Of a stretch of DNA of 64,000 nt, positions 44,281 through 54,103 are shown piece by piece (the first letter of the stretch is position 1; every line of letters begins with the position of its first letter). The stretch is from UBA2199 sp964628035 (lineage in GTDB: Bacteria; Acidobacteriota; Aminicenantia; UBA2199). The stretch lies in NCBI GenBank assembly GCA_964628035.1, contig CAZVPI010000005.1, positions 62,001-126,000 of the forward strand, written 5' to 3'. A program made the position numbers and the translations under genes. The notes beneath the pieces are model-generated. The model had not been told where the DNA came from and did not search any database. It saw nothing but the letters and a program-made list of their open reading frames with translations.

Positions 44281-45333
44281 ATGAAAAAAATTCGGGTCGG
44301 ATTGATCTTCGGCGGCCGCTCGGCCGAGCATGCGGTTTCCCTGATGTCGGCCCGGGCCATTTGGGAGCGCCTGGACCGCTCCAAGTACGAGCCTTTCCTC
44401 CTTTACGTGAGCAGGGCAGGGGAGTGGTCGCTCACCGAAAACGCCAGCTTCCGCGAGGAGGAGCTGCGGGAGGCGGCCGGGCGCTCCTTCCTGCCCTGGG
44501 CGGCTCCGCTGCCCGGGGCCTGCGAAGGCGACATCTATTTCCCGGTGCTGCACGGCCCCAATGGCGAAGACGGGCGCATCCAGGGACTGTTCGAGCTGGC
44601 CGGCAAACCCTTTGTCGGCGCCGGCAGCCTCGCCGCCCAGCTGGCCATGGACAAGGTCGTCGCCAAGATGCTGTTCGCCCAGGCCGGTCTGCGCCAGGCC
44701 CCTTTCCTGTATTTCCGCGAGAACCTCCCCGAGCAGGTGGTTGGGCTCGTCGAGAAGAAGCTCGGCTACCCGGTGTTCGTCAAACCCAGCTCGCTGGGCT
44801 CTTCGGTGGGCATCCGCAAGGCCGCCGGCCGCGCCGAGCTGCTGGCCGCCGTTGCGCTGGCGTTTTCCTACGACGCCAAGATCGTGATCGAGAAGGCCGT
44901 TTCCATGCGCGAAATCGAGGTCTCCGTCATGGGCAACGAGGAGATCCTGGTCTCACAGCCGGGCGAGCTCCTGCCCTCGCGGGAATTCTACGACTATGAG
45001 GACAAGTATGTGGAGGGCAAGACGCAGTTCCGCATCCCGGTGCAGCTTCCCGGGGCCGTCGCCGAGCGGGTGCGCAGGACGGTGCGGAAGGCCTACCGCG
45101 CCCTCTTCCTCGACGGCTACGCCCGCGTCGACCTCTTCCTGGTGAACGGCAGCGACGAAATCTTGATCAACGAGATCAACGCCATTCCCGGCTTCACCGC
45201 CATCAGCATGTTCCCCAAGCTGTGGGAAGCGCAGGGCATCGGCTTTTCCGAGTTGCTCGACCGGCTGATCGCCCTCGGGTTCGAACGCCAGCGCCGCCGC
45301 CGCGAAAACGTCGATGAAGGTCTTGGCCGTTGA
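44281..45333 (+). CDS. ddl: D-alanine--D-alanine ligase
   Basis: 350 aa from the ATG at 44281. GLIFGGRSAEHAVSL is the N-terminal signature; MDKVVAKMLFAQAGL, VKPSSLGSSVGIRKA and INEINAIPGFTAISMFP are the ATP-grasp and substrate motifs. Joins two D-alanines for peptidoglycan precursors. Overlaps ruvX by 20 bp. The glutamate in the SAEH motif and the ligase's terminal motif are intact. Confidence 0.95.
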   Translation: MKKIRVGLIFGGRSAEHAVSLMSARAIWERLDRSKYEPFLLYVSRAGEWSLTENASFREEELREAAGRSFLPWAAPLPGACEGDIYFPVLHGPNGEDGRIQGLFELAGKPFVGAGSLAAQLAMDKVVAKMLFAQAGLRQAPFLYFRENLPEQVVGLVEKKLGYPVFVKPSSLGSSVGIRKAAGRAELLAAVALAFSYDAKIVIEKAVSMREIEVSVMGNEEILVSQPGELLPSREFYDYEDKYVEGKTQFRIPVQLPGAVAERVRRTVRKAYRALFLDGYARVDLFLVNGSDEILINEINAIPGFTAISMFPKLWEAQGIGFSELLDRLIALGFERQRRRRENVDEGLGR

Positions 45334-45733
45334 TTTCGGCCGCCGTCGTGTTGGCCTGGCCGTGGGCGACAGCCGTACGCGCGTGGCCACGCCGCTGCCC
45401 CTGGTCGCGGCCGGAGACGGCCGCCGCCTCCTCGATGCCATCCTGGAGCGGGTGGGGGAGTTCGATGTGCAGCGCATCGTGGTCGGCCATCCCCTGAACA
45501 TGGACGGCAGCCGCGGCCCGGCCTGCGCGGCGGCCGAGCGCTTCGCCGCCGCCCTGCGCCGCCGCAGCGGCCTGCCGGTCGACCTGGTCAACGAGCAGCT
45601 GACCAGCTTCGCCGCCGAGGAGCTGGCCAAGGAGATCGAGCGCGATTTCCGCAGGCGCAAGGCCTTTCTCGACAGCGTTGCGGCGCAGCTGATCTTGGAG
45701 ACCTATTTCGAGCAAGTAGGAAAAAAGAAATGA
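45314..45733 (+). CDS. ruvX: RuvX/YqgF family putative Holliday junction resolvase (16S rRNA maturation nuclease)
   Basis: 139 aa. LAVDFGRRRVGLAVGD carries the first Asp of an RNase H-like fold, GHPLNMDGSRGP is the family motif, and LVNEQLTS has the acidic catalytic residue. Overlaps ddl by 20 bp. In E. coli YqgF processes pre-16S rRNA; the resolvase label is historical. Confidence 0.9.
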   Translation: MKVLAVDFGRRRVGLAVGDSRTRVATPLPLVAAGDGRRLLDAILERVGEFDVQRIVVGHPLNMDGSRGPACAAAERFAAALRRRSGLPVDLVNEQLTSFAAEELAKEIERDFRRRKAFLDSVAAQLILETYFEQVGKKK

Positions 45734-45806
45734 GGAAGTACTGGGCATACGGCGTACGCCAGCTGCGGGTTGCCTTGTGCCCCGCGCCGACGCCCGAGAG
45801 AACGGA

Positions 45807-46856
45807 ATGACCCGCAAAAAAAGGAATAAGCCCTGGCGCCGGGTGCTGGCCCTGTCGCTGGTCGCGGTCGCCGCCGTCCTGGCCTGGCTGGGCCATGGCG
45901 TCTATCGCCGGGTCTTCCGGCCCTTTGCGGGGAGCGCAGAACGCGTTGTGGTCGTGATCGAGAGCGGCATGACCGTCCCCCAGATCGCCCGGCTCCTGGA
46001 GAGACGGGGCGTCGTTTCCAGCGCCGCCGATTTCGTCCGTTATTACAGGCTTTTCCACCGCGGCCGCACGCTGAAGGCCGGGGAATACCTTTTTGACGCG
46101 CCGCTGACGCTGGGACAAGTCGTCGCCAAGCTGGCCGAGGGCAAGTCGCTCCTCTACCGGGTGACGGTGAAGGAGGGATTGTGGATCGGCGAAACCGCCG
46201 AGGTCTTCGAGGCCAGCGGACTGTTCGCCGCCGCCGAGTTCCTGCGCGTCGCCTCCGATCCCGCACTCGTGCGCGATCTCGATCCAGAGGCCGTCGACCT
46301 GGAGGGCTACCTTTTCCCCGACACCTACCAGGTCCGGCGCGACATCGGCGCCAACGAGATGGCGGCCCTCATGGTATCCCGTTTCCGGCAGAACTTCGGC
46401 CACCGCTTCGTCTGGCGCGCCCGCGACATCGGCCTCAGCATCCGCCAGGCCGTGATCCTGGCTTCGCTCATCGAGAAGGAGACCGCCAGCCGCGACGAGC
46501 GTTTCCTGATCTCGTCGGTTTTCCACAACCGTCTGCGCCGCGGCATGCTCCTCGACTGCGACTCGACCATCATCTACGCCCTGAAAAAGGCAGGCGTTTG
46601 GGACGGCGACCTGCGCTGGCGCGACCTGAAGGGGGACTCGCCTTACAACACCCGGCGCCATCGCGGCCTGCCCCCAGGCCCCATCGCCAGCCCCGGCTAC
46701 GACTCGCTGGAAGCGGCGCTTTACCCGGAAAGCAGCGAGTACCTTTATTTCGTCGCCAAGGACGGCAGCAGCCACCATTTCTCCACGAGCCTGGCCGAGC
46801 ACAACCGCGCCGTGCGCCGCTACATCCTGCAGAAAGGGGAGGCGGCCGGTGACTGA
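45807..46856 (+). CDS. mltG: Endolytic murein transglycosylase MltG
   Basis: 349 aa from the ATG at 45807. The RKKRNKPWRR basic start is followed by one membrane helix (about residues 11-32). A LysM-like domain follows (VVVIESGMTVPQIARLLERR). The YceG domain has the catalytic Glu in LASLIEKETASRDER, and YNTRRHRGLPPGPIASPG is diagnostic. Sets glycan strand length at the inner membrane. Between ruvX and mltG lies a short GCCGTAC-type repeat (GCATACGGCGTACGCC, about 45745-45760). Confidence 0.93.
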   Translation: MTRKKRNKPWRRVLALSLVAVAAVLAWLGHGVYRRVFRPFAGSAERVVVVIESGMTVPQIARLLERRGVVSSAADFVRYYRLFHRGRTLKAGEYLFDAPLTLGQVVAKLAEGKSLLYRVTVKEGLWIGETAEVFEASGLFAAAEFLRVASDPALVRDLDPEAVDLEGYLFPDTYQVRRDIGANEMAALMVSRFRQNFGHRFVWRARDIGLSIRQAVILASLIEKETASRDERFLISSVFHNRLRRGMLLDCDSTIIYALKKAGVWDGDLRWRDLKGDSPYNTRRHRGLPPGPIASPGYDSLEAALYPESSEYLYFVAKDGSSHHFSTSLAEHNRAVRRYILQKGEAAGD

Positions 46857-47571
46857 ACCCGTTGCGCGGCAGGTTTCCGGCAAGCGTTTCTTCGTTCATG
46901 AAGAGGAAAACTTGATTTATGGCTATACAACGGTGGATTTCACTTCAACCCGTCTCCAGGCCCTCTTTCCCGGCCAGCCCCTGCTGTTCCTCAAGCAGGT
47001 TCACGGCGTGCGCATCTTGGAGGAGGGGGAATGGCAACCGGCGAGCGAGGCGGACGGGCTTGTCGTGGAAAGGGGAGGTGGCGTGGCCGTGATCCAGACC
47101 GCCGACTGCCTGCCGCTCTTCTTCTTCGATGACGCGCGGAGGCGAGGCGGCGTCCTCCACGTCGGCTGGCGCGGGCTGAGGCGCGGCATCGAGGAGAGGC
47201 TCGCCGCCAGGCTGGGGCCCGCTCTGTCCACATATTTTTTTTTCCTGGGGCCGGGCATCGAGGGCGGCTGCTACGAAGTAGGGGAGGAGCTGCGGCAGCA
47301 GTTCTCGGAAAAGGCCTATGCCAAAGACATATTTTCCAAGAGCCGGCCCGGCAAGCTCCTCCTGGACCTCAAGGCCGGGCTGAAGGCCTCCCTGGGCGCG
47401 CTCGGCGTCCCCCGGGAGCGGATCGGTGATTGCGGCCTCTGCACCTCCTGCCTGCGCCTGTTCCCTTCCTACCGCCGCGACGGCGCCAGCGGCAGGCGCA
47501 TCTTCAATTTCCTCGCCCTGGGGCCGAAGCGCCTGGCCGCGGCCGCGAACGAAACTTCTCCCGGCGCATAG
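46849..47571 (+). CDS. Laccase-domain purine nucleoside phosphorylase/polyphenol oxidase family (YfiH)
   Basis: 240 aa from a GTG with GGGGAGG upstream, overlapping mltG by 8 bp. Motifs: QTADCLPLFF (about residues 83-92), HVGWRGL (metal His and Cys/His set) and CTSCLRLFPSYRRDG. Members of this family bind zinc or copper and cleave purine nucleosides; E. coli YfiH also affects cell wall. Position after mltG fits the latter. Confidence 0.9.
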   Translation: MTEPVARQVSGKRFFVHEEENLIYGYTTVDFTSTRLQALFPGQPLLFLKQVHGVRILEEGEWQPASEADGLVVERGGGVAVIQTADCLPLFFFDDARRRGGVLHVGWRGLRRGIEERLAARLGPALSTYFFFLGPGIEGGCYEVGEELRQQFSEKAYAKDIFSKSRPGKLLLDLKAGLKASLGALGVPRERIGDCGLCTSCLRLFPSYRRDGASGRRIFNFLALGPKRLAAAANETSPGA

Positions 47572-47585
47572 CCGTAACAGGGGTG

Positions 47586-48827
<1,242 letters not shown>

Positions 48828-48863
48828 GGCCCTGATGCGCGCCCAAGGGCAGGGGGGCAGGTC

Positions 48864-50111
48864 ATGAAGACGGGGCTGGTCCGCGAGGTGCTGGCCATGG
48901 CCCTGGATTCCATCCGCCAGAACAAGCTGCGCTCCTCGCTGACCATCCTGGGCATCGTCATCGGCGTGCTGACCATCGTGGCCATGGTGGCGGTCATCGA
49001 GGGGATCAACGCCAGCTTCGCCAGCCAGCTGGAAGCGATGGGCTCCAACCTGCTGTTCGTCTACCGTTTCGAGCCTGGGATCCGCATCGGCCGCATGCCT
49101 GAAGAGCTGCGCCGCCGCAAGCCGATCACCTTCGCCGACGCCGAGGCCGTCGAGAGCTCCTGCCCAGCGGTGGCGGCCGCCAGCCCCGAGGTGAGTTTCT
49201 TCCGCTTTCTGCCGCCGGCGCGGGTGAAATACATGGCGAACGAAGTGGAAAATCCAGTCCTGAGCGGGGTGAACCACCGCTACCTGCAGATCTATGAGGA
49301 ATACACCGTCGAAAGCGGCCGCTTCTTCACCGAGGCCGAGAACCTCAACCGCCGCGAGGTGTGCGTCATCGGCGCCGAAATCGTCGACGCCCTGTTCCCC
49401 GGCCAGAGCCCGCTGAACAAGACGGTTGTTTTTGAAGGCAAAAAATTCATTGTCATCGGCACTTTAGGAAGAATCGGCAAGTTCATGGGCCAGAGCCGGG
49501 ACAACCGCATGATCATCCCGGTCAACACTTTCCGCAAGTTCTTTCCCGGCGAGGACGACGTGACCGTGATCGTCAAGGTGCGCAGCAACGCCCGACTGGA
49601 GGCGGCCAAGGACGAGATCATCAATCTCATGCGGCTGCGCCGCAAGGTGAAGGCCAGCGAAAAGAACAATTTTTCGGTTTTCACCCAGGACACCATCGCC
49701 GGGCTGTACACGCAGCTGACCGGGGCCGCGTTCCTGGTCATGATCATCATTTCCTCCATCGGACTGCTCGTCGGCGGCATCGGCGTCATGAACATCATGC
49801 TGGTCTCGGTGACGGAGCGCACCCGCGAGATCGGGCTGCGCAAGGCCATCGGCGCCCGCGGCAGCGAGATCCGCAACCAGTTCCTGTACGAGGCCATCGT
49901 CCTGACCCTTGCAGGCGGGGGAGCCGGGGTCCTCTGCGGCGTCCTGCTCAGCCTGCTGATCAAGGCCCTCAGCGGCCTGCCCGTAAGCATCAATCCCTAT
50001 TCCATTGTCGCCGCCCTGGCCGTGTCGACGTCGGTCGGGCTGTTCTTCGGCCTCTACCCGGCCAGCCAGGCGGCCAAGCTGGATCCGGTCACCGCGTTGC
50101 ACTACGAATAG
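48864..50111 (+). CDS. ABC transporter permease, MacB/FtsX type (second of pair)
   Basis: 415 aa. Paralogue of the previous gene with the same layout: NKLRSSLTILGIVIGVLT near the N-terminus, a MacB_PCD domain and the REIGLRKAIGARGSEIR motif before the last helices. GGGGGGCAGG lies upstream. The two permeases could form a heterodimer with an ATPase encoded elsewhere. A convergent gene (parB) begins 100 bp on. Confidence 0.88.
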   Translation: MKTGLVREVLAMALDSIRQNKLRSSLTILGIVIGVLTIVAMVAVIEGINASFASQLEAMGSNLLFVYRFEPGIRIGRMPEELRRRKPITFADAEAVESSCPAVAAASPEVSFFRFLPPARVKYMANEVENPVLSGVNHRYLQIYEEYTVESGRFFTEAENLNRREVCVIGAEIVDALFPGQSPLNKTVVFEGKKFIVIGTLGRIGKFMGQSRDNRMIIPVNTFRKFFPGEDDVTVIVKVRSNARLEAAKDEIINLMRLRRKVKASEKNNFSVFTQDTIAGLYTQLTGAAFLVMIIISSIGLLVGGIGVMNIMLVSVTERTREIGLRKAIGARGSEIRNQFLYEAIVLTLAGGGAGVLCGVLLSLLIKALSGLPVSINPYSIVAALAVSTSVGLFFGLYPASQAAKLDPVTALHYE

Positions 50112-50210
50112 AACCTGAACATCAAGTGAATCCCTCAGTTTTTGAATGCCCTAATTTTACCGGCTTCTTTATGTCGGATAAGATATATTATGTAAACCAA
50201 TATCAGTTTT

Positions 50211-51047
50211 TCAAAAATCAGCGAGGTTTTTCAGCTTGTTTTCGCGTATGTCGCGGATGAGTTTCTCCAGGACCTCGATCACCTTCTCCCTGTTCACCTT
50301 CTCCTGCTTGAACTGGAAATTGATCCTGACCTTCTTGTCGTCCGACTGAAAATTGAAGCGGAAGGTCTTTGCCGCTCCCTCGCCCTTGCGCTGCTCCTTG
50401 ACGATCTCGCGCGAAACCGGCTTCTTGCCGTACTGGCTCAGAATCTCGTTCATCCTTTCCGGATCGGTCGTCTTGGTCAGCTCAAGAAGGAAAGACTTGG
50501 AGTCGATTCCTAACTGCAGGCACTTTTCGCGTATCTCCGCCGGCAGGTCGGTTATCCTGACCAGCTCGGTCACGGTCACCCGCGACTTGCCGATCTTCCT
50601 GGCGATCTCCTCGTGGGTGTAGCCATAGATCTCGGCCAGCGAACGCACCGAATAGGCCTGCTCGAATACGTTCAGGTCCTTGCGCTGGATGTTCTCGACA
50701 ATCGACATCTCCAGGGCCTCGTTGTCCGGGATGTCGTGCTCGATGCATGGTATTTCCCGCATCCCGGCCTCCTTGGCGGCCCGGAAGCGCCTCTCGCCGG
50801 CGATGATCTCGAAATTGCCGTCCTTTGGCTTGACGATCACCGGCTCGATGATGCCGTTCTCCTTGATGGAAAGGGTCAGTTCCTTCAGATCGCCCATGTC
50901 CCGTCTGGGCTGCATCTGGTTGGGCAGGATCTTCTCCACCGGGATGTTGCGGATGACCGGCGTCTTGGTCCGCAGGGATATCTCGTCCACCAGGTGGTGA
51001 TCGTGCTTCATTTTGATGAAATCGGGCAAGCCTACTTTTTTAGCCAT
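50211..51047 (-). CDS. parB: Chromosome partitioning protein ParB
   Basis: 278 aa from the ATG at 51047, overlapping parA by 8 bp (ATGGCTAA). The ParB/Srx domain has ENGIIEPVIVKP and GERRFRAAKEAG; ENIQRKDLN follows, then HTH YTHEEIARKIGKSRVTVTEL. The C-terminal region has a helical segment for dimerisation. Loads CTP-dependently at parS; no canonical parS was found in the window. Confidence 0.92.
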   Translation of the reverse strand: MAKKVGLPDFIKMKHDHHLVDEISLRTKTPVIRNIPVEKILPNQMQPRRDMGDLKELTLSIKENGIIEPVIVKPKDGNFEIIAGERRFRAAKEAGMREIPCIEHDIPDNEALEMSIVENIQRKDLNVFEQAYSVRSLAEIYGYTHEEIARKIGKSRVTVTELVRITDLPAEIREKCLQLGIDSKSFLLELTKTTDPERMNEILSQYGKKPVSREIVKEQRKGEGAAKTFRFNFQSDDKKVRINFQFKQEKVNREKVIEVLEKLIRDIRENKLKNLADF

Positions 51048-51795
51048 TTTTGATGATTTCCTTGGCCAGCTCCTGGTACTCGACCGCACCCCGGGAATTG
51101 GGGGCGAAGGTGAAGATCGATTCCTTGTAAGCCGGGCTCTCCTCCAGTCGGACATTCTTGGAGATGATGGTCTTGAAAACGCGTTCGGCGAACATCTTGC
51201 GGATGTGGGTCTCGCTGTCCTTGGCGATGACGATCCGCTTGTCGTACATGGTGATCAGGACGCCGAGCAGGCTGAGCTCGGGATTGCTGCGGGCGCGCAC
51301 CTTCTCGAAGGTGTCGAGAAGGTCATCGGTCCCCTCCAGCGCGAAATAGGAGGCCTGGATGGGGATGATCAGGTGGGTGGCGGCGACGAACGAATTGATG
51401 GTGATCAGCCCCAGCGTGGGAGGCGTGTCGATGAAGACGTAATCGAACTTGTACTTGAAGGTGTCGAGCCTGTCCTTCAGGCGGTAATGCCCGTCGATCT
51501 CCCCTATCAGTTTCGATTCAAGCTTGGCCAGGGAGATCGAGGCCGGCAGCAGGGACAGGTTGATGATGCTGGTGGGCACGACCACGTCATCGAACGACAT
51601 TTCGGTGTTTTCCAGAAGGTCGAAAGCCGAGCTTTTCTGCTGGCTGCGGTCCATGAAGGTGACGGTGGAATTGGCCTGGGGGTCCATGTCGATCAGCAAC
51701 GTCTTGTGGCCCATGAGGGCAAATGCTGCCGCCAGGTTGATCGAGGTCGTGGTCTTGCCAACTCCCCCTTTCTGGTTCGCGATGGTGATGATCAC
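51040..51795 (-). CDS. parA: Chromosome partitioning ATPase ParA (Soj)
   Basis: 251 aa from GTG at 51795. A GTG two codons earlier is closer to the AAAGGAG and would overlap it, so 51795 fits better and yields MIITIANQKGGVGKTTT. Deviant Walker A KGGVGKTT, Walker B FIDTPPTLG and a PALEG-type region are present. Works with ParB to segregate chromosome origins. Confidence 0.93.
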   Translation of the reverse strand: MIITIANQKGGVGKTTTSINLAAAFALMGHKTLLIDMDPQANSTVTFMDRSQQKSSAFDLLENTEMSFDDVVVPTSIINLSLLPASISLAKLESKLIGEIDGHYRLKDRLDTFKYKFDYVFIDTPPTLGLITINSFVAATHLIIPIQASYFALEGTDDLLDTFEKVRARSNPELSLLGVLITMYDKRIVIAKDSETHIRKMFAERVFKTIISKNVRLEESPAYKESIFTFAPNSRGAVEYQELAKEIIKNG

Positions 51796-51821
51796 GTTCA
51801 CTCCTTTATGTTCAGATTCGA

Positions 51822-51850
51822 TTTATAGTAAATGCAGGTTCGCTTGTCAA
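51822..51850 (-). promoter_or_regulatory. Sigma70-like promoter of parAB
   Basis: On the minus strand TTGACA (51845-51850), 17-bp spacer and TATAAA (51822-51827). This is the best consensus match in the window. AAAGGAG (51802-51808) is the ribosome site. Confidence 0.85.
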
Positions 51851-51876
51851 TAGATAAAGTGAATAAGAATAGATGG

Positions 51877-51903
51877 AACGAACTCACAGTGTCGGTGTCA
51901 GTG
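51877..51903. repeat. GAACGAAC/GTGTC dispersed repeat segment
   Basis: AACGAACTCACAGTGTCGGT and following bases to 51903 belong to the same sequence family as repeats B and C and the segments at 52115-52148 and 53468-53623. It lies between the parA promoter and the palindrome at 51948. Confidence 0.45.
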
Positions 51904-51947
51904 CTGGAAACAGCAGTAGAACGAGCAACGGGCAAAATCACTTCATG

Positions 51948-51965
51948 ATGTCGGCATGCCGACAT
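51948..51965. promoter_or_regulatory. Perfect 18-bp palindrome upstream of parAB
   Basis: ATGTCGGCATGCCGACAT is its own reverse complement. It sits about 100 bp upstream of the parAB promoter in a 350-bp spacer (51802-52151) without genes. Possible operator or lineage-specific parS; only the symmetry is observed. Confidence 0.5.
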
Positions 51966-52114
51966 TGGATTGATGATGGACCAAGAGGGCAAGGAGCTGG
52001 CATTCCCGGCAGAATAATTAAAAAAAATAATGAGGTATCATTTACAAAATCGTTGTTTTTTTGTGCGCTGACGTTAAAAACCCCTCTTAATAGCCGATAT
52101 CTAATGATTTTTTA

Positions 52115-52148
52115 GTTCGTTGAGTGCTTTGGCCAACACGAACACTCC
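52115..52148. repeat. Copy of the GTTCGTTG dispersed repeat
   Basis: GTTCGTTGAGTGCTTTGGCC followed by AACACGAACACTCC resembles the module at 12585-12620 and 21187-21220. It lies just after the der stop codon region on the minus strand. Confidence 0.5.
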
Positions 52149-52151
52149 TCT

Positions 52152-53462
52152 CTATTTTTGAGATTGGATCTTGAAGAAAATCGGGATGCCCTCGAATCCC
52201 AGCTCCTGGATCAGCCGCTTCTTCAGGAACAGCTCGTCGGACGGGAGCAGCCTGGACCCTGATTTGGAGTGGAACTTGACGAAAAAAGGGCGCATCGATT
52301 CGATCGACACGAATTTCGGATTGAAAACGCGGTGGTCGGTGGTGGTTATTTTCTTTTCGTGCAGGATGCGCTTGACCAGGTCGTTCAGGTGCGAGATCTT
52401 GATCTTCGCGTCCAGCTTGGCATTGATCGCCTGAGCCTTGTCGAGCATGGAGAAGACGTTCTTGCCGCTCGCGGCCGAGACGGCGATCAAAGGGGCGAAA
52501 TGCAAAGCGTGGAAGGGGGCTCGGACCCTCTCGAAGTACCTGTTGCCGGAGGTTCCCGCGTCCAGCAGGTCGGTCTTGTTTCCAACGATGAGCACCGGCT
52601 TGGCCGCCTTCGTCACCTTCTGGGCGATGAGCAGGTCGTTCTGGTCCACTTTCTGCGTGATGTCGATGACAAAGAGGATGACGTCGGCGCGGCGCAGCTC
52701 GTTCTCGGCGCGGATGACGGCGGCGCATTCGGTGGTCTCCTTGACCTTCTGCATCTTGCGGATGCCGGCATTGTCCACCAGGATGAAGGTCTGGTTGTTG
52801 CGCCTGACCTCGAGGTCGACCGAGTCGCGGGTGGTCCCGGGCAGGGGGCTGACGATCACCTTGTCGTCGTTGAGAATGCGGTTGATCAGGGACGATTTGC
52901 CCACGTTGGGCTTGCCGATGATGCTGATGCGCGCCGCCGGCTCCTCCCCGCGCATGGGATCGGGGGCGTACTGCACGGCTTGATCGATCGCCGCGATCAG
53001 CGCTTCGACCCCCAGGTTGTGCTCGGCGGAGATGGGAACGAGGTCGGCGTTCAGTTCATAATAGGAAACGGGCAGCAGGAAGCGGTCGGGCGCATCGGCC
53101 TTGTTGACCACGGCGATGATCTTCTTGTGCAGCCTGCGGATGCTGAGGTAAAGGTCCTTTTCGTAGCCCAGCATCTCGCGCTTGCCGTCGAACAGGAAAA
53201 CGATCAGGTCTGATTCCGATGCGGCCTGGAAGATCTTCCTGTTGATCTCCTCGGAGATGATCTCCTTGTCCGGGAAAAAGCCGCCGCTGTCCTGCAGGTC
53301 CAGCCATTTGTCACCCAGCCGCGTCTTTTGCCGGAACAGGTCGCGGGTCATCCCCGGCTGGTTGTGCACCAAGGCCTTGCGCTTGCCCAGCAGGCGGTTG
53401 AAGAGGGTCGACTTGCCCGTATTGGGCGCCCCGACGATGGTGACCAGCGGCAGCTTGCTCAT
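52152..53462 (-). CDS. der: Ribosome biogenesis GTPase Der (EngA)
   Basis: 436 aa. Two G domains in tandem: GAPNTGKST (residues 11-19) with DSGGFF and NKAD, then GKPNVGKSS with PGTTRDS, DNAGI and GNKTD, followed by a KH-like C-terminal domain. Binds the 50S subunit during assembly. DSGGF replaces the usual DTGGL in G3 of the first domain, a mild change. Start ATG at 53462 is followed upstream by a repeat. Confidence 0.94.
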   Translation of the reverse strand: MSKLPLVTIVGAPNTGKSTLFNRLLGKRKALVHNQPGMTRDLFRQKTRLGDKWLDLQDSGGFFPDKEIISEEINRKIFQAASESDLIVFLFDGKREMLGYEKDLYLSIRRLHKKIIAVVNKADAPDRFLLPVSYYELNADLVPISAEHNLGVEALIAAIDQAVQYAPDPMRGEEPAARISIIGKPNVGKSSLINRILNDDKVIVSPLPGTTRDSVDLEVRRNNQTFILVDNAGIRKMQKVKETTECAAVIRAENELRRADVILFVIDITQKVDQNDLLIAQKVTKAAKPVLIVGNKTDLLDAGTSGNRYFERVRAPFHALHFAPLIAVSAASGKNVFSMLDKAQAINAKLDAKIKISHLNDLVKRILHEKKITTTDHRVFNPKFVSIESMRPFFVKFHSKSGSRLLPSDELFLKKRLIQELGFEGIPIFFKIQSQK

Positions 53463-53467
53463 CTCAT

Positions 53468-53623
53468 GGTGACAGTGACCGTGTCAGTGTCAGCAGGAAA
53501 ATCGGGATCAAGAATTGTCGGAATCCTATTCTGAACTCGGGCACTGGCATGACGGTTCTGCTTCAGGATGGTCTCCAAGGGCATGGTTCAGGTCCTGCTG
53601 TCACTGTCAATGACACGGTCACC
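53468..53623. repeat. Inverted repeat pair between der and ispF
   Basis: The 31-bp arms 53468-53498 and 53593-53623 are imperfect inverted copies: both have GGTGAC at the outer end and CAGCAGGA at the inner end, with GACAC/GTGTC and CAGTG units between. The right arm overlaps the ispF stop and last codons. Confidence 0.7.
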
Positions 53624-54103
53624 TGAAAAACGGATCATGGCGATGCTGAAGCACTCGATGGCCTCTCCCCTGCCGACCGCGTCCAGCTTTTCCTTCGTCT
53701 TGCCCTTGACGTTGATATCGCCCTGGGGAATGCCCAGGATCGAGGCCAGGCTGCCGGTGATCCGCTCCTTGAAGGGCGAGATCTTCGGCTCCTCGGCCAC
53801 CACCACGCAGTCCAGGTTCATGATCTCGAAGCCTCCTTCGTCAAGGAGCGCCTTGACGCGCCGCAGCAGCTCGGCCCCGGCGATGCCCTTGCAGCGCGGG
53901 TCGCTGTCGGGGAAAAGCTCGCCGATGTCGGGACATCCCATGGCCCCGAGAAGGGCGTCGATCAGGGCGTGGATGAGCACGTCGCCGTCGGAATGGGCTT
54001 CGGCGCGGAGCGTGGGCGAGACCTTGACCCCGCCCAGCATCAGCCCCTCCCCCGGGACCAGGCGGTGAATGTCGTAGCCGACCCCGGAGCGGATCTTCAT
54101 CAT
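53588..54103 (-). CDS. ispF: 2-C-methyl-D-erythritol 2,4-cyclodiphosphate synthase
   Basis: 171 aa from ATG 54103 (GGAAG upstream), overlapping the previous gene by ATGA. Zinc residues Asp and His in GYDIHRL, AHSDGDVLIHAL and the terminal region with the trimer motif are present. A step of the MEP isoprenoid pathway; ispE is at 61455 but ispD is not seen. The last codons (GDRVIDSDSRT) come from the inverted repeat and exceed the family's usual end. Confidence 0.93.
   Translation of the reverse strand: MMKIRSGVGYDIHRLVPGEGLMLGGVKVSPTLRAEAHSDGDVLIHALIDALLGAMGCPDIGELFPDSDPRCKGIAGAELLRRVKALLDEGGFEIMNLDCVVVAEEPKISPFKERITGSLASILGIPQGDINVKGKTKEKLDAVGRGEAIECFSIAMIRFSGDRVIDSDSRT

Noticed and set aside
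50112..51047. Canonical parS near parAB
   Set aside because: No TGTTTCACGTGAAACA-like site was seen by eye here or in the parA upstream spacer.
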